A stretch of DNA of 64,000 bases from Clostridium_AM tanneri (lineage in GTDB: Bacteria; Bacillota; Clostridia; Clostridiales; Clostridiaceae), in assembly GCF_033659955.1 (NCBI RefSeq), contig NZ_JARUJP010000009.1:1-64000 (forward strand). The letters run 5' to 3'. This document shows, in pieces, positions 34,749-44,805 of this stretch. The number at the start of each line of letters is the position of its first letter. Position 1 is the first letter of the stretch. The notes beneath the pieces are model-generated. The model made no database searches and was not told the origin of the DNA. It was given only the letters and a program-made list of their open reading frames with translations. The translations under genes were made by a program, and so were the position numbers.

Positions 34749-35243
34749 TTACTGTTTATATTTAACATAGTGTTTTTTTCTAAGCAGCAGGAACCTTATA
34801 AAAAAACCAATGATTAACCCTAAAAAAATAAAAATCATAGGTAAAAATATAGGTCCTAACAAAACTCCAAAAGCTTTTAGAGTCTTAGAATATATCACAC
34901 CTATTGTCTCTACATATGCTGCAACTGCAAAAGGCAAGTATAGCAAAGGCTCATCATACCCTCCACCATCCCTATAAGCATCCCAAATAGCAAACATATA
35001 TACGCAGGGGTAGAACATAAGCCATTGATAATTTGCTTCTTTTACTGCTAATTCTGTCTTGCCGTAAAAACTTAATACAATTATTGTGTTAATATTAGCC
35101 TTTACATTTATTAGAAATTCCAAAAAAATGAGTATTGTTCCTTTAAGATATTTTTTATTAAGCAATTGCCCAAATCCTGGAATAGCAACACTCCATAAGG
35201 CTTTTTCAATACCACCTTTAATATGCATCATATACGACTCCAT
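34749..35243 (-). CDS. Hypothetical membrane protein
   Basis: 164 residues with three to four membrane segments; the N-terminus has AIPGFGQLLNKKYLKGTILIF, a motif common to a family of small Firmicute membrane proteins of unknown function (with TM2-like G-x-G-x-x-Y pattern). ATG after AGAGGATGGA. No operon partner. Confidence 0.7.
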   Translation of the reverse strand: MESYMMHIKGGIEKALWSVAIPGFGQLLNKKYLKGTILIFLEFLINVKANINTIIVLSFYGKTELAVKEANYQWLMFYPCVYMFAIWDAYRDGGGYDEPLLYLPFAVAAYVETIGVIYSKTLKAFGVLLGPIFLPMIFIFLGLIIGFFIRFLLLRKKHYVKYKQ

Positions 35244-35442
35244 CCTCTTACATAATTTTTATAAAGTTTTAGTACTAATAGTATTCTCAACTCCAGCATA
35301 AGTATTAATTTAATAGTAGATAATTCAATATAAATAACCTAATAATTAATTTCAATATAAGTAAGTTATTGTATTATTTTTTTAAATTAACTACAGAAGT
35401 TCTCTTATAGTTTTCTTTAGCACTAATGTTTTATATAAAAGA

Positions 35443-35474
35443 AAAAGCATGGATATTTAAACCCATGCTTTTCG
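35443..35474 (-). terminator. Terminator after glnS
   Basis: AAAAGCATGG and CCATGCTTTT arms with a ten-base A/T loop, located just past the glnS stop. Confidence 0.75.
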
Positions 35475-35483
35475 CCATTAAAA

Positions 35484-37142
35484 CTATTTTTCAATTCTAA
35501 AAGAACTCTTTAAAGGTACTATTCTGTTAAATACTATTTTATCCTCTGTTGTATTTTTAGGATCTACATTGAAGTATCCTTGTCTTATAAATTGGAATTT
35601 ATCCTGTGGTTTTGCACTTTTCAACGCTGGCTCTACAAAGCCATTTAACACTTGTAGTGAATCAGGATTAACCTGTTCAAGGAAAGACTTTTCATTGTCA
35701 TCTTCTTCATCTAATATTAAAGGTTCGTATAATCTTATTTCAGCAGGAATGGCATGTTTAGCACTTACCCAATGAATTGTACCCTTAACCTTTCTTCCTG
35801 TAAAACCTGATCCACTCTTTGTTTCAGGGTCATAAGTACATTGTAATTCCACTATGTTTCCCTTTTCATCCTTAACAATTTCATTACATTTAACAAAATA
35901 AGCTTCTTTTAATCTTACTTCATTGCCAGGGAACATTCTAAAGTATTTCTTAGGTGGATTTTCCATAAAATCTTCTGAATCAATATATATTTCCCTAGAA
36001 AATGGTATTTGGCGGCTACCAAGCTCCGGTATATCTACATTGTATGGCACATCAAGCATTTCAACTTGATCCTCAGGGTAGTTTGTAATTACAACCTTTA
36101 TTGGGTTTATAACTCCCATTACTTTTGGAGTCTTTTTCTCTAAGTCTTCACGAACAAAATGGTCAAGCATTTGAGAGTCTACTATACTCTGAGACTTTGC
36201 TACTCCAACTTCTCCACAGAAGTTTCTTAAAGCTTCTGGGGTATAGCCTCTTCTTCTTAAACCAGCTATAGTCGGCATACGAGGATCATCCCAGCCATCA
36301 ACTAAATTTTCCTCCACTAATTGCTTTAACTTTCTTTTACTCATAACTGTATTAGTTAAGTTTAATCTTGCAAACTCAATCTGTTTAGGCTTATTTTCCA
36401 TTTCACATTCTTTAATTGTCCAATCATATAGTGGACGAAGGTCTTCAAACTCTAATGTACAAATTGAGTGAGTAATACCTTCAATTGCATCTTCTAATGG
36501 ATGTGCAAAAGCGTACATTGGATAAATACACCATTTATCTCCTGTGTTATGATGTGTAGCGTGAGCTATACGGTATATAATAGGGTCTCTCATACTTATA
36601 TTAGGTGATGCCATGTCTATTTTAGCTCTTAGGACTTTTTCTCCATCTTTAAATTCACCTTTTCTCATACGTTCAAATAAGTCTAAACTTTCTTCAGCAG
36701 ATCTGTTTCTAAATGGGCTTTCTTTTCCTGGCTCAGTTAATGTTCCTCTGTGCTCTCTAATTTGCTCTGCAGATAAATCATCTACATAAGCTTTTCCTTT
36801 CTTAATTAGAAGTACTGCTCTGTTATACATTTCCTCAAAATAATTTGAAGCAAAGTGAAGTTCTTCCCAATCAAAGCCAAGCCATTTAACATCTTCTTTT
36901 ATTGACTCCACATATTCTATATCCTCTTTAGTTGGATTTGTATCGTCAAAACGTAGGTTTGTTTTGCCTTTAAACTCATCCGCTAATTCAAAATTCAATA
37001 TTATGGACTTAGCGTGACCAATATGTAAATAACCATTTGGCTCTGGTGGGAACCTAGTAATTATTTCTTTATAATTTCCTGATTTTAGGTCTTCAATAAC
37101 GATATTTTTTATAAAATTTGATGAGGTAGTTTTGTTTTCCAT
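35484..37142 (-). CDS. glnS: Glutaminyl-tRNA synthetase
   Basis: 552-residue class I synthetase charging tRNA-Gln directly. The signature PPEPNGYLHIGHAKS is at residues about 30-45, KMSKS appears as VMSKRKL near 260, and the C-terminal anticodon-binding beta barrels fill 340-550. A longer frame starts at 37169, but ATG 37142 has AAGGGAGATAAC upstream. Most Firmicutes instead make Gln-tRNA by GatCAB transamidation; clostridial GlnRS is thought to be acquired from other bacteria. Monocistronic. Confidence 0.93.
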   Translation of the reverse strand: MENKTTSSNFIKNIVIEDLKSGNYKEIITRFPPEPNGYLHIGHAKSIILNFELADEFKGKTNLRFDDTNPTKEDIEYVESIKEDVKWLGFDWEELHFASNYFEEMYNRAVLLIKKGKAYVDDLSAEQIREHRGTLTEPGKESPFRNRSAEESLDLFERMRKGEFKDGEKVLRAKIDMASPNISMRDPIIYRIAHATHHNTGDKWCIYPMYAFAHPLEDAIEGITHSICTLEFEDLRPLYDWTIKECEMENKPKQIEFARLNLTNTVMSKRKLKQLVEENLVDGWDDPRMPTIAGLRRRGYTPEALRNFCGEVGVAKSQSIVDSQMLDHFVREDLEKKTPKVMGVINPIKVVITNYPEDQVEMLDVPYNVDIPELGSRQIPFSREIYIDSEDFMENPPKKYFRMFPGNEVRLKEAYFVKCNEIVKDEKGNIVELQCTYDPETKSGSGFTGRKVKGTIHWVSAKHAIPAEIRLYEPLILDEEDDNEKSFLEQVNPDSLQVLNGFVEPALKSAKPQDKFQFIRQGYFNVDPKNTTEDKIVFNRIVPLKSSFRIEK

Positions 37143-37262
37143 GTTATCTCCCTTCTTTTCTGATGTCATATTTGTATTTCATTTTAATGAATTTAATATA
37201 TCATAAAAATACATTATTTTCTATGTTAATATATAAATATATTAATTTTGTCACTTTTTAAT

Positions 37263-37394
37263 GAAGTAAAACTCGAATCAGATGGGGTTTCAACCCCACC
37301 TGATTCCTTAGTTAAACGAATCCAGGGACGTAGCCGCTCTTTACTCCCTCTTGGAGAAGAGGGAGTATTAGAGCGGGTAGTCATCGGATAAAAA
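37263..37394 (-). repeat. Structured repeat, copy B (IS200/IS605-derived or ωRNA-like)
   Basis: Minus-strand copy of the element at 28133-28313: TTTTATCCGATGACTACCCG, CCGCTC(TAATACTCCCTC)...GAGGGAGTA...GAGCGG, CTACGTCCCTGGATTCG, then GAATCAGGTGGGG, TTGA, AACCCCATCTGATTC. The central arm is shorter than in copy A and has its own pairing. Copies differ at scattered positions while the paired framework and both ends stay fixed. Confidence 0.55.
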
Positions 37395-37430
37395 GAACTC
37401 CAACTTATAAGTAATGCTAGAGTTCTTTTT
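37390..37430 (-). terminator. Terminator after the YuzB-like gene
   Basis: AAAAAGAACTC (37390-37400) and GAGTTCTTTTT (37420-37430); its T-tract directly adjoins repeat copy B, as if the element inserted into the terminator's end. Confidence 0.75.
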
Positions 37431-37657
37431 TACTCCTCTAATGCCTTTTTTATGTTTTTGTATAATTCCTCTGGACTTTCCCCTATAATCATTTCCGCAT
37501 CAATAACAGCATATAAGTTATCTATACACTGGCCGCAGCGTCCTAAGCATGGTTCTATATACACAATAACATCTGGATATTCTTCTTCTAACCTTTCTAC
37601 TATTTCTTCTAGTCCCTTACTTACATTGTTTTCGCAAAAAAATATTTCTGTAAACAC
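37430..37657 (-). CDS. DUF1450 (YuzB-like) small protein
   Basis: 75 residues, thioredoxin/ferredoxin-like pattern with Cys in FCENNVSKG, PCLGRCGQC (three Cys) and a C-terminal EELYKNIKKALEE. Matches the DUF1450/YuzB family, of unknown function, possibly a 2Fe-2S or zinc binder. ATG follows AGGAGGATAAGT. Followed at once by a terminator. Confidence 0.78.
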   Translation of the reverse strand: MFTEIFFCENNVSKGLEEIVERLEEEYPDVIVYIEPCLGRCGQCIDNLYAVIDAEMIIGESPEELYKNIKKALEE

Positions 37658-37822
37658 TACTTATCCTCCTACTTTACTCATCAGTATATCTATCAATATG
37701 CACAAATTTAAGTTATTTATTCTTTAAGCATAATATTAAAAGGTTATTAAGCGGCTTAATAAACAGATAAAAATCATTTGCATATTTGGATAGGTAAACT
37801 CTTATCAGTTTCATTATGAAAA

Positions 37823-38680
37823 CTAATGTATTGGCTTTTTCTTGTACCTTTTCCCTGTAACTTCTACATTTCCAATGGTAACTAAAGCATCTTTATCAAA
37901 ACCATGTACTATAGATTTTAACTTAGCGATTTCCAGTCTAGTTACAACAACATATATAACATTAGTTCTTGTATTTCTATAGGCCCCTTTTCCATCAAGT
38001 AAAGTTACTCCCCTACCTAACCTTGCCATTAGAGCTTCTGTTATATCCTTATATCTCTCCGATACAATAAATACTGCCTTAGATTCATCTAAACCTTCAA
38101 CGGTTATATCAATTACTTTGAAAGCAATAAAATAAGTAATTAAGGAATACATTGCTCTATCCCATCCGAAAACCAATCCTGCGCTGCTTAATATAAAAAG
38201 ATTAAAAAACATAATTATTTCTCCAATTGAAAATGCTATATTTTCATCTAATACTATAGCAACTATTTCTGTTCCATCTAGAGAACCTCCATGTCTAATT
38301 ATTAACCCAACTCCTACCCCTAATATTATTCCTCCAAAGACGGAAGCTAGTAAAACATCATGAGTTATCCTTGGAATTTGATTAAGAAGAGTAACTCCGA
38401 TAGATAACATTATTACTGAAAATAAAGTTGTAAAGGCAAAGGTTTTTCCTATTTGCTTATATCCAAAAATAAGAAATGGTATATTTAGTGAAAATATAAA
38501 TATTCCTAGAGGCACTCTTGTTAAATAACTTAAAATAATGGATATCCCAGTTATTCCGCCGTCAATTATATTATTTGGTATTAAAAATATTTCTAGTCCT
38601 ACTGACACAAGCACAGAACCTAATATTAAGAAAAATACTTTACTAGCTAATGCTATGCCTGTATAGTGTTTTTTTAACAT
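37823..38680 (-). CDS. YitT family membrane protein (DUF161-DUF2179)
   Basis: 285 residues: five membrane helices (about 10-190) followed by a cytosolic DUF2179 domain (about 215-280) with ARLGRGVTLLDGKGAYRN and IYVVVTRLE. The family is widespread in Firmicutes, with unknown function. ATG after AAGGAGTAGT. Monocistronic. Confidence 0.88.
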   Translation of the reverse strand: MLKKHYTGIALASKVFFLILGSVLVSVGLEIFLIPNNIIDGGITGISIILSYLTRVPLGIFIFSLNIPFLIFGYKQIGKTFAFTTLFSVIMLSIGVTLLNQIPRITHDVLLASVFGGIILGVGVGLIIRHGGSLDGTEIVAIVLDENIAFSIGEIIMFFNLFILSSAGLVFGWDRAMYSLITYFIAFKVIDITVEGLDESKAVFIVSERYKDITEALMARLGRGVTLLDGKGAYRNTRTNVIYVVVTRLEIAKLKSIVHGFDKDALVTIGNVEVTGKRYKKKPIH

Positions 38681-38886
38681 ACACTACTCCTTGCTAATTG
38701 CTCTAGTATTAGTATATGTTTTTTATTTCCCCTTTTTACCAAAATTTTATCTAATAGGATAAAACCTCTCTCTCAACTAGACAAAGGAACTCTCAGGTAT
38801 AACATTTATTGAGAAAATAAAGTAATAAATCCATTAAGTATGGTATAATAAGATGAATTGTTACATTTTTTACAGGAGGGTTCAAA

Positions 38887-41800
38887 TTGAATACAAGAGA
38901 GAAGATAAAAAATATTTTTTTATACTTACTTAGTATAAAAAACATGGACAAAAAAATAATACGCGATGTAACCAAATATAATAAGATTATTTGGGAAGCG
39001 GATTTATATAATAAAAAAGGCTGTATGCTAAATAAAAATGAAGATGAAAATTGGTTGCAGGTAGGAAAAGAACATAAAGAACTTTACAATTCACTTTTTA
39101 AAATATATTGCGAATTGGAAAAAAATAGTGAGGACTTAGAAATTGTTTGGGGCCACAGCCTTTTAACTTGGAAAGTAAATGATGAGAAAATTGTACATCC
39201 AATTTTCACCACAAAAATGTCATTAAACTTCAATGCTGAAAAAGGACTATTTATTCTTACGCCCTATAATAATATAACGAATCTAGAGCTTGGAGTGCTA
39301 GAGGGTCTAGATTTGCCTAATCTCCATGAATTAATAAATATCAATCTTGAAATAAAGAATATGGGAATTGATGCAAGAAAAATAGAAGATATTGAAAATA
39401 TTTTACAAAGAATTTTAAACAGTCTAGGTAATACATCCTCATCAATTGATTTTAAAAAAGATATTGCAGCAACAGCAGATATCAAAACGGAAATGCTTCC
39501 AACCTTCTATAATGCTCCTTGTATTATTCTAAGGAATATAGACACAAGGCTTTGGGATATGGAATTACGAGATATCTTAAATTATATAGATGAAAATAAG
39601 CCTATTCCAAAAACAGTAGAGGCTTTAGTTAAAGAAATAAACGCTGTAGGAATTAACGATGATTACAATGAATGGGAATCCATCGGCAAAGATTTACTAT
39701 TTCCCCTTCCTGCAAATGAAGAACAGGAAGAAATAACTAAAAGATTAGCTAAAAATTTTGGTGTTGTAGTACAAGGACCTCCTGGTACGGGAAAGAGTCA
39801 CACAATTGTAAACTTAATATGTCACTTGATGGCCCATGGCAAAAGAGTTTTAGTTACAAGTCAAACTGACAGGGCACTTAAAGTGCTTTCAAATAAAATT
39901 CCTGATGAAATTAAAGCTTTATGCATGAGCCTTCTTGGTAATGATGCCAAGGCCTTAAAGGAACTAGATGAAGCAGTAAGAAAAATAACTGAAAACTTAT
40001 CTATTGATCCAGCTTCATTGATAAAGGAAATTGCCCCATTGGAAAATGAGCTAAAGGAATGTAGAAAAACTTTAGAACACCTTAAGCAGGATTTAAAAGA
40101 AGCAGAATCCTTTGAAAATAAAACTGTAAGCTATAAAACTGAGACTCTATCAGTAACAGAATTGGCAAAATGGGTAAGAAGTAATGAAAAATATAATTGG
40201 ATAGAAGACGAAATCCATCTTAAAACCAGATGTCCCATTACTGAGGAGGAATTTAACCTTTTAATAAAACTTCTAAGAGAAAGTAAAAAAGATGAAATTG
40301 ATAAGTTAAATAAAACAAGAGATTTGCTTTATAAAATTCCATCTTATGAAGAACTAGTTTATAAGCTGGACAGGCTTCAGGAATTAGAACTAAACATTCA
40401 TAAGTACAGAGAAGATGTAAATCACTGGATTATAGATACTAGTGAAAGCAATCTTGATCAACTGTTAAAATTATCTATAAAGGCTAAAGAGAAAATAAGC
40501 CAAATAGAGAACTGCTGGCTTAAATCTGTTATGAAATCCTGTTATAGTAACGATGCCTCTAAGGAGTATTGGAAAGATATAATTCTAAACTTAAATAATT
40601 ACGTAAGACAGATAAGTGTACTTAAACAGATTGTAAATTCCCATAATATAAAATTTCCAAACAATATGGATATAAATAAACTTCAAAGTGATTTTGAGGT
40701 GATTTATAAACATATAGAGTCTAAAGGAAAACTTAGCTCTATATTTAAGGTATTTCATAGTAATGTTAACTACATAATAGAAGAGTGTGAAGTAGACTAT
40801 AGAACAATAAATTCAAAAGAACAATGTGATATATTTGCTAAAGCTATCGAAAAGGAAAACTTAGAAAGACAATTAAGGACTTTGTGGAATAACACAGTAA
40901 AAGAATATGGGGGAAAATTAGTAACTACAGCAGATAATAATTTGTTAAGCACTATTTCTGACAACGTTATAGAACTTCAATCAATACTAGATTGGGAAGA
41001 AGAATATGCTAATACCGTTATAGAACTGCTTGGAAACTCTAAAACACCTGTAGATTTGAACTTATTCAATAAACAGGCTTATGAGTATCTGCTAAATGGC
41101 CTTCAATCTATAAAATATATAAAAGAGTATGAGGAGTTAAATAAATATATTGAAAACGCAAGAAAGTTGTTTTTAAGCAATGATTACTTAATGGAAGCAT
41201 CAGACTGGATAGCAGATTTTGATAAAATTAAAATCAGAAAACTATATGATACTCTATGGAGGCTTAAAGAATTAAAAGACGCTGGAGAACAAATAAGTAG
41301 AATCCTTAGCAAATTAAAGGAGACCTGCCCTGTTCTAACTAAAAAACTGCTAACAAAATGGGAAAGCAATGATTTAAATACTGAGTATATAAATTGGGAC
41401 AAAGCTTGGAAATGGAGAGCATCTGTATCTTTATTAAATGAAATTTGTAAATTAAGACCAGAGCAAATTGAAAAAGATATGGAAGCTGAAAAAATAAGAG
41501 AAAAAACTCTTATAAAAGAAATAGTTGCTAAGAAGACCTGGTATAATCAAATAATTCGAACAACAGAATCTCAAAAGAGAAGTCTATTTACCTGGTTAGA
41601 ATCTATCAAAAGGATTGGTAAAGGTACTGGTAAACAGGCTGCTAAATATAGAAAATTAGCCCAAAAGGAAATGGAAAAATGTAAAGGGGTGATCCCTGTT
41701 TGGATTATGCCTTTGAACAAAGTAATTGAAAATATAAAGTTAGAAAATGATTTATTTGATGTGGTAATTATGGATGAGAGCAGCCAAAGTGATATTTCGG

Positions 41801-42987
41801 CAATAACTGCTCTTCTTAGAGGAAAGAGAGCTGTCATTGTAGGCGATGAATGTCAGATAAGTCCTGAGGCTATTGGTAAAGATAATGAAATGGTTGAAAA
41901 CTTGATAAACAGATACCTTAAAGATATACCTCATGGAGAATGGTTCGACTTAAAGACAAGCCTTTATCATACTGCCTTAAGAGTATTTCCAAGCAGATTA
42001 GTGCTTAAGGAACACTTTAGATGTGCTCCTGAGATAATAGGTTTCAGTAATGACTTATGCTATTCAAATGAAATTATACCTTTAAGATGCCCTGAAAAAA
42101 GAGATACCTTTAATCCTGCTGTATTCTCTGTCAAAGTTGAAGAGGGCTTTAAAGATAGTGGCAAAAATATTAATCAGAAGGAAGCTGAAGCATTAGTAAA
42201 TAAGGTAATAGACTGCTGTAAAGATGATAAATACAAGGATATGACTATGGGAGTTATCTCTCTTTTAGGTGAAGCACAAAGTGAACTTATAGAAAACATG
42301 TTAAAAGAAAAGCTTGGTGTTGAGGAAATGATAAATAGGAAAATTCTCTGTGGCGATGCATACTCTTTTCAAGGAGATGAAAGAGACATTATGTTTCTAT
42401 CACTTGTAATAGCAAAAAATGCAAAGTTTACTGCCTTAACTAAAGAGTCAGACATTAGAAGATTTAACGTTGCCTCTAGTAGAGCTAAAAATCAAATGTT
42501 CCTATTCCACTCTGTAGATTTTGAAGACTTAAATTCAAAATGTGTAAGAGCGTCACTGTTAGGTTATTTTATGAATAATGAAAATAAACCTGTGATCTAT
42601 GTAGAAGGTAATAGTATTTTATCTTCTGGTTTTAAAAAGGATATATATACTGAATTGAAATCTAGAGGTTATAAAGTTAAAACCGATGTAAGAGTTGGAA
42701 GGTATAAGATCGATTTTGTAATTGAAGGAACTAACAGCAGACTAGCAGTAGACTGTTGTTGTGAAAATACTGCTTTCTCCTTAAATTGGGAGGAAAACCA
42801 TAATAGACGTATGACTCTTCAAAGAGTTGGATGGAATTTCTTTATAATAAGGGAGAGCCAGTTCTACTATCAACCAAAGAAGTGTATGGAAAAACTTTAT
42901 ACAGAGCTTGAAGCTAATGGGATTAGACCTTCCTTTTCTAAGGAACAAAGTCTATCTCTAGCAGAAGCATCTTTTACAAATGAATAG
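38887..42987 (+). CDS. SF1 DNA2/NAM7-type helicase with C-terminal REase-like domain
   Basis: 1366 residues, TTG start with AGGAGGG nine bases upstream. Walker A QGPPGTGKSHTI is near residue 297, Walker B VVIMDESSQSD near 960, then AVIVGDECQISP, EHFRCAPEIIGF and the motif V/VI region SFQGDERDIMFLS and VASSRAKNQ near 1160-1200. Residues about 380-900 form a long helical/coiled insert between the two RecA halves. The C-terminus (about 1255-1340, GRYKIDFVIEG...VDCCCE...RVGWNFFII) resembles the small MTES_1575/DUF559-type nuclease fold with an altered ECDG motif. Such proteins are often in defence or repair loci; here it stands alone. Confidence 0.82.
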   Translation: MNTREKIKNIFLYLLSIKNMDKKIIRDVTKYNKIIWEADLYNKKGCMLNKNEDENWLQVGKEHKELYNSLFKIYCELEKNSEDLEIVWGHSLLTWKVNDEKIVHPIFTTKMSLNFNAEKGLFILTPYNNITNLELGVLEGLDLPNLHELININLEIKNMGIDARKIEDIENILQRILNSLGNTSSSIDFKKDIAATADIKTEMLPTFYNAPCIILRNIDTRLWDMELRDILNYIDENKPIPKTVEALVKEINAVGINDDYNEWESIGKDLLFPLPANEEQEEITKRLAKNFGVVVQGPPGTGKSHTIVNLICHLMAHGKRVLVTSQTDRALKVLSNKIPDEIKALCMSLLGNDAKALKELDEAVRKITENLSIDPASLIKEIAPLENELKECRKTLEHLKQDLKEAESFENKTVSYKTETLSVTELAKWVRSNEKYNWIEDEIHLKTRCPITEEEFNLLIKLLRESKKDEIDKLNKTRDLLYKIPSYEELVYKLDRLQELELNIHKYREDVNHWIIDTSESNLDQLLKLSIKAKEKISQIENCWLKSVMKSCYSNDASKEYWKDIILNLNNYVRQISVLKQIVNSHNIKFPNNMDINKLQSDFEVIYKHIESKGKLSSIFKVFHSNVNYIIEECEVDYRTINSKEQCDIFAKAIEKENLERQLRTLWNNTVKEYGGKLVTTADNNLLSTISDNVIELQSILDWEEEYANTVIELLGNSKTPVDLNLFNKQAYEYLLNGLQSIKYIKEYEELNKYIENARKLFLSNDYLMEASDWIADFDKIKIRKLYDTLWRLKELKDAGEQISRILSKLKETCPVLTKKLLTKWESNDLNTEYINWDKAWKWRASVSLLNEICKLRPEQIEKDMEAEKIREKTLIKEIVAKKTWYNQIIRTTESQKRSLFTWLESIKRIGKGTGKQAAKYRKLAQKEMEKCKGVIPVWIMPLNKVIENIKLENDLFDVVIMDESSQSDISAITALLRGKRAVIVGDECQISPEAIGKDNEMVENLINRYLKDIPHGEWFDLKTSLYHTALRVFPSRLVLKEHFRCAPEIIGFSNDLCYSNEIIPLRCPEKRDTFNPAVFSVKVEEGFKDSGKNINQKEAEALVNKVIDCCKDDKYKDMTMGVISLLGEAQSELIENMLKEKLGVEEMINRKILCGDAYSFQGDERDIMFLSLVIAKNAKFTALTKESDIRRFNVASSRAKNQMFLFHSVDFEDLNSKCVRASLLGYFMNNENKPVIYVEGNSILSSGFKKDIYTELKSRGYKVKTDVRVGRYKIDFVIEGTNSRLAVDCCCENTAFSLNWEENHNRRMTLQRVGWNFFIIRESQFYYQPKKCMEKLYTELEANGIRPSFSKEQSLSLAEASFTNE

Positions 42988-43020
42988 TTTAAGGAAAAAT
43001 TCTAGTAATTTAAGATCTTT

Positions 43021-43052
43021 GAAAGGCAGTAGACTAACACTATTGCCTTTTC
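43021..43052. terminator. Terminator between the helicase and RNase Z genes
   Basis: GAAAGGCAGTAG and CTATTGCCTTTTC form a stem-loop between the convergent genes, with T-rich sequence on the plus side. Confidence 0.6.
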
Positions 43053-43962
43053 AATTTTCAAAATTTAATGTCTTGGTAAATCTATCTTCTCCTATAATAG
43101 TATTATAAAAAATACTCTGAGCATTTTTTATATACTCCTGAGGATTTGGCATAGAGGGACTGAAGTGGGTAAGCCATAACTCTTTTACATTCCCCTCTTT
43201 GGCTAAAGCAGCAGCTTCTGAAAAAAGCATATGTCTATTATCTAAAGCCTTTGAAATGTCATCATCATTTCCATACATTCCTTCACATATAAAGATATCT
43301 GATTCATTTATAAATTTTTTCAACCCTTCTACAGGCCTTGTATCGGTGCTATAACTCACCTTAAGTCCTTTTCTCTCTTCTCCACGGACCATCTGTGGAG
43401 TGAGCAGTCTGCCTTCATGATATATTTCTTCTCCCTTCTGAAGTCTATTCCAATATATCATAGGTATATCATTTTTAATTGCACTATTTTTATCAAACTT
43501 TCTTCCTCGAGGTACTTCTAAAGAATAGGCAAAACAAGGAACGGTATGCTCAACAGACATTATATTGATATTAAAATCTCCAATCTTCTGGGTAGTTCTG
43601 CCCTGCCCTTTAAACTCTAGTATGTTAATTTTATAGGGAAGTACCGGTGCTATAACTCTAAGTCCATTTACCACTTCCCAAAGGCCTTCTGGTCCTACTA
43701 TGTTTAACGGCTCTGTCCTATCTGAGTTTGCTATTGTTAAAAGCAGACCTGGTAACCCTGCAACATGGTCTGCATGAAAATGAGTAAATAAAATAGTATC
43801 TATGGTTTTCATCCCCCATCCTAGCATCTTCAAGCTTACTTGTGTCCCCTCTCCGCAATCTATAAGCAATTTTCTTCCTTTATAAGACACTATCATGGAA
43901 GTAAGATATCTATAAGGCACAGGCATACTTCCTCCACAGCCTAACAGACAAATATCAAGCAT
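43051..43962 (-). CDS. rnz: Ribonuclease Z (tRNase Z)
   Basis: 303-residue zinc-dependent endonuclease that matures tRNA 3' ends. GCGGSMPVPYRYLTSMIV (N-terminus), the zinc motif FTHFHADHVAGLPGLL near 60-74, and the later SYSTDTRP and LWLTHFSPS are visible. Length normal for the short, bacterial form. ATG follows TAAAGGAGGTGTT. A terminator upstream (44001-44019) isolates it from the small genes. Confidence 0.9.
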   Translation of the reverse strand: MLDICLLGCGGSMPVPYRYLTSMIVSYKGRKLLIDCGEGTQVSLKMLGWGMKTIDTILFTHFHADHVAGLPGLLLTIANSDRTEPLNIVGPEGLWEVVNGLRVIAPVLPYKINILEFKGQGRTTQKIGDFNINIMSVEHTVPCFAYSLEVPRGRKFDKNSAIKNDIPMIYWNRLQKGEEIYHEGRLLTPQMVRGEERKGLKVSYSTDTRPVEGLKKFINESDIFICEGMYGNDDDISKALDNRHMLFSEAAALAKEGNVKELWLTHFSPSMPNPQEYIKNAQSIFYNTIIGEDRFTKTLNFEN

Positions 43963-44000
43963 ATTAACACCTCCTTTAGAACTTAATTTTTCATATAAAG

Positions 44001-44019
44001 AAAAAGAGCCTTGCGGCTC
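44001..44019 (-). terminator. Terminator after the 64-residue gene
   Basis: On the minus strand GAGCC, GCAA, GGCTC and TTTTTCTTT. A GC-rich tetraloop hairpin with a clean U-tract. Confidence 0.75.
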
Positions 44020-44064
44020 AGCCTTATCATAAATTCACTATTTTTAAGAACATTGTTTACAATA

Positions 44065-44259
44065 TTATAATTTATAGTCCTCTTTTAACATACTGCATGC
44101 ATTAGCCTCTATCTTCTCACCTAACACAGTACAATTACCATCCTTATCTTCTATAATATCTGAAGATTTTATAAAGCTTTTCTCCACTTCCTCTCCAGAT
44201 TCAACTAAATAACTCTTTGAAATATCATTAAAGCTTATCTGCTTCTTTTTTTCATTCAT
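44065..44259 (-). CDS. Hypothetical small protein
   Basis: 64 residues, charged and soluble, with no recognised domain; the C-terminal half holds two Cys (NCTVLGEKIEANACSM). ATG after AAAGAGGTGATTTT, an excellent site. Lies 67 bases downstream of the XRE regulator and ends at a terminator, so the two may form an operon. Confidence 0.6.
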   Translation of the reverse strand: MNEKKKQISFNDISKSYLVESGEEVEKSFIKSSDIIEDKDGNCTVLGEKIEANACSMLKEDYKL

Positions 44260-44325
44260 AAAATCACCTCTTTCTTTATTAGATTTTCCACAAAAAGAGG
44301 TTTTATACTTATTTTACTTCTACTA

Positions 44326-44547
44326 TTAGGCACTTAATATAAGTTCGTCCACTTTGCACCCTAATACCTTGGCCAAAACAACTACCTTTACCAAACTTGG
44401 ATTTTTCTTATCTCCTCTTTCCAACTCTTCTAAATAAGATTTTGAAATTGAAGTTTCAAATTTTTGGTTTTTCGTGAGATTTTGAATATCTAAGGTTGTA
44501 TAACCTAAACTTAATCTCATTTCACGAATCTTTTTTCCGTCTAACAT
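44326..44547 (-). CDS. Small XRE-family HTH regulator
   Basis: 73 residues, almost entirely a Cro/C1-type helix-turn-helix: IREMRLSLGYTTLDIQNLTKN... then KSYLEELERGDKKNPSLVKVVVLAKVLGCKVDEL. No separate sensor domain. Probably regulates itself and the 64-residue gene downstream. ATG follows AGGGGG. Confidence 0.82.
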   Translation of the reverse strand: MLDGKKIREMRLSLGYTTLDIQNLTKNQKFETSISKSYLEELERGDKKNPSLVKVVVLAKVLGCKVDELILSA

Positions 44548-44805
44548 AAGAAAACCCCCTATTTAATTATTAAGTTCCTTAACTAGATTATAACGCCTTT
44601 ATAATAAAAATTATAGATAATTTTTTAAATTTTAGAACATATGAATTATAAAATAAATTTTAAACTAAATCATCATCTCCTTGCTGTGAAAAATTTGTAT
44701 TATAAAAGCATTATATACATTAGTAAAAAACTTTGCTTAGTATATAATTATGTCAACAGTGCAAATTATTAATGTGAATTTGATTTTATTTGGAGGTGCT
44801 TGTTT

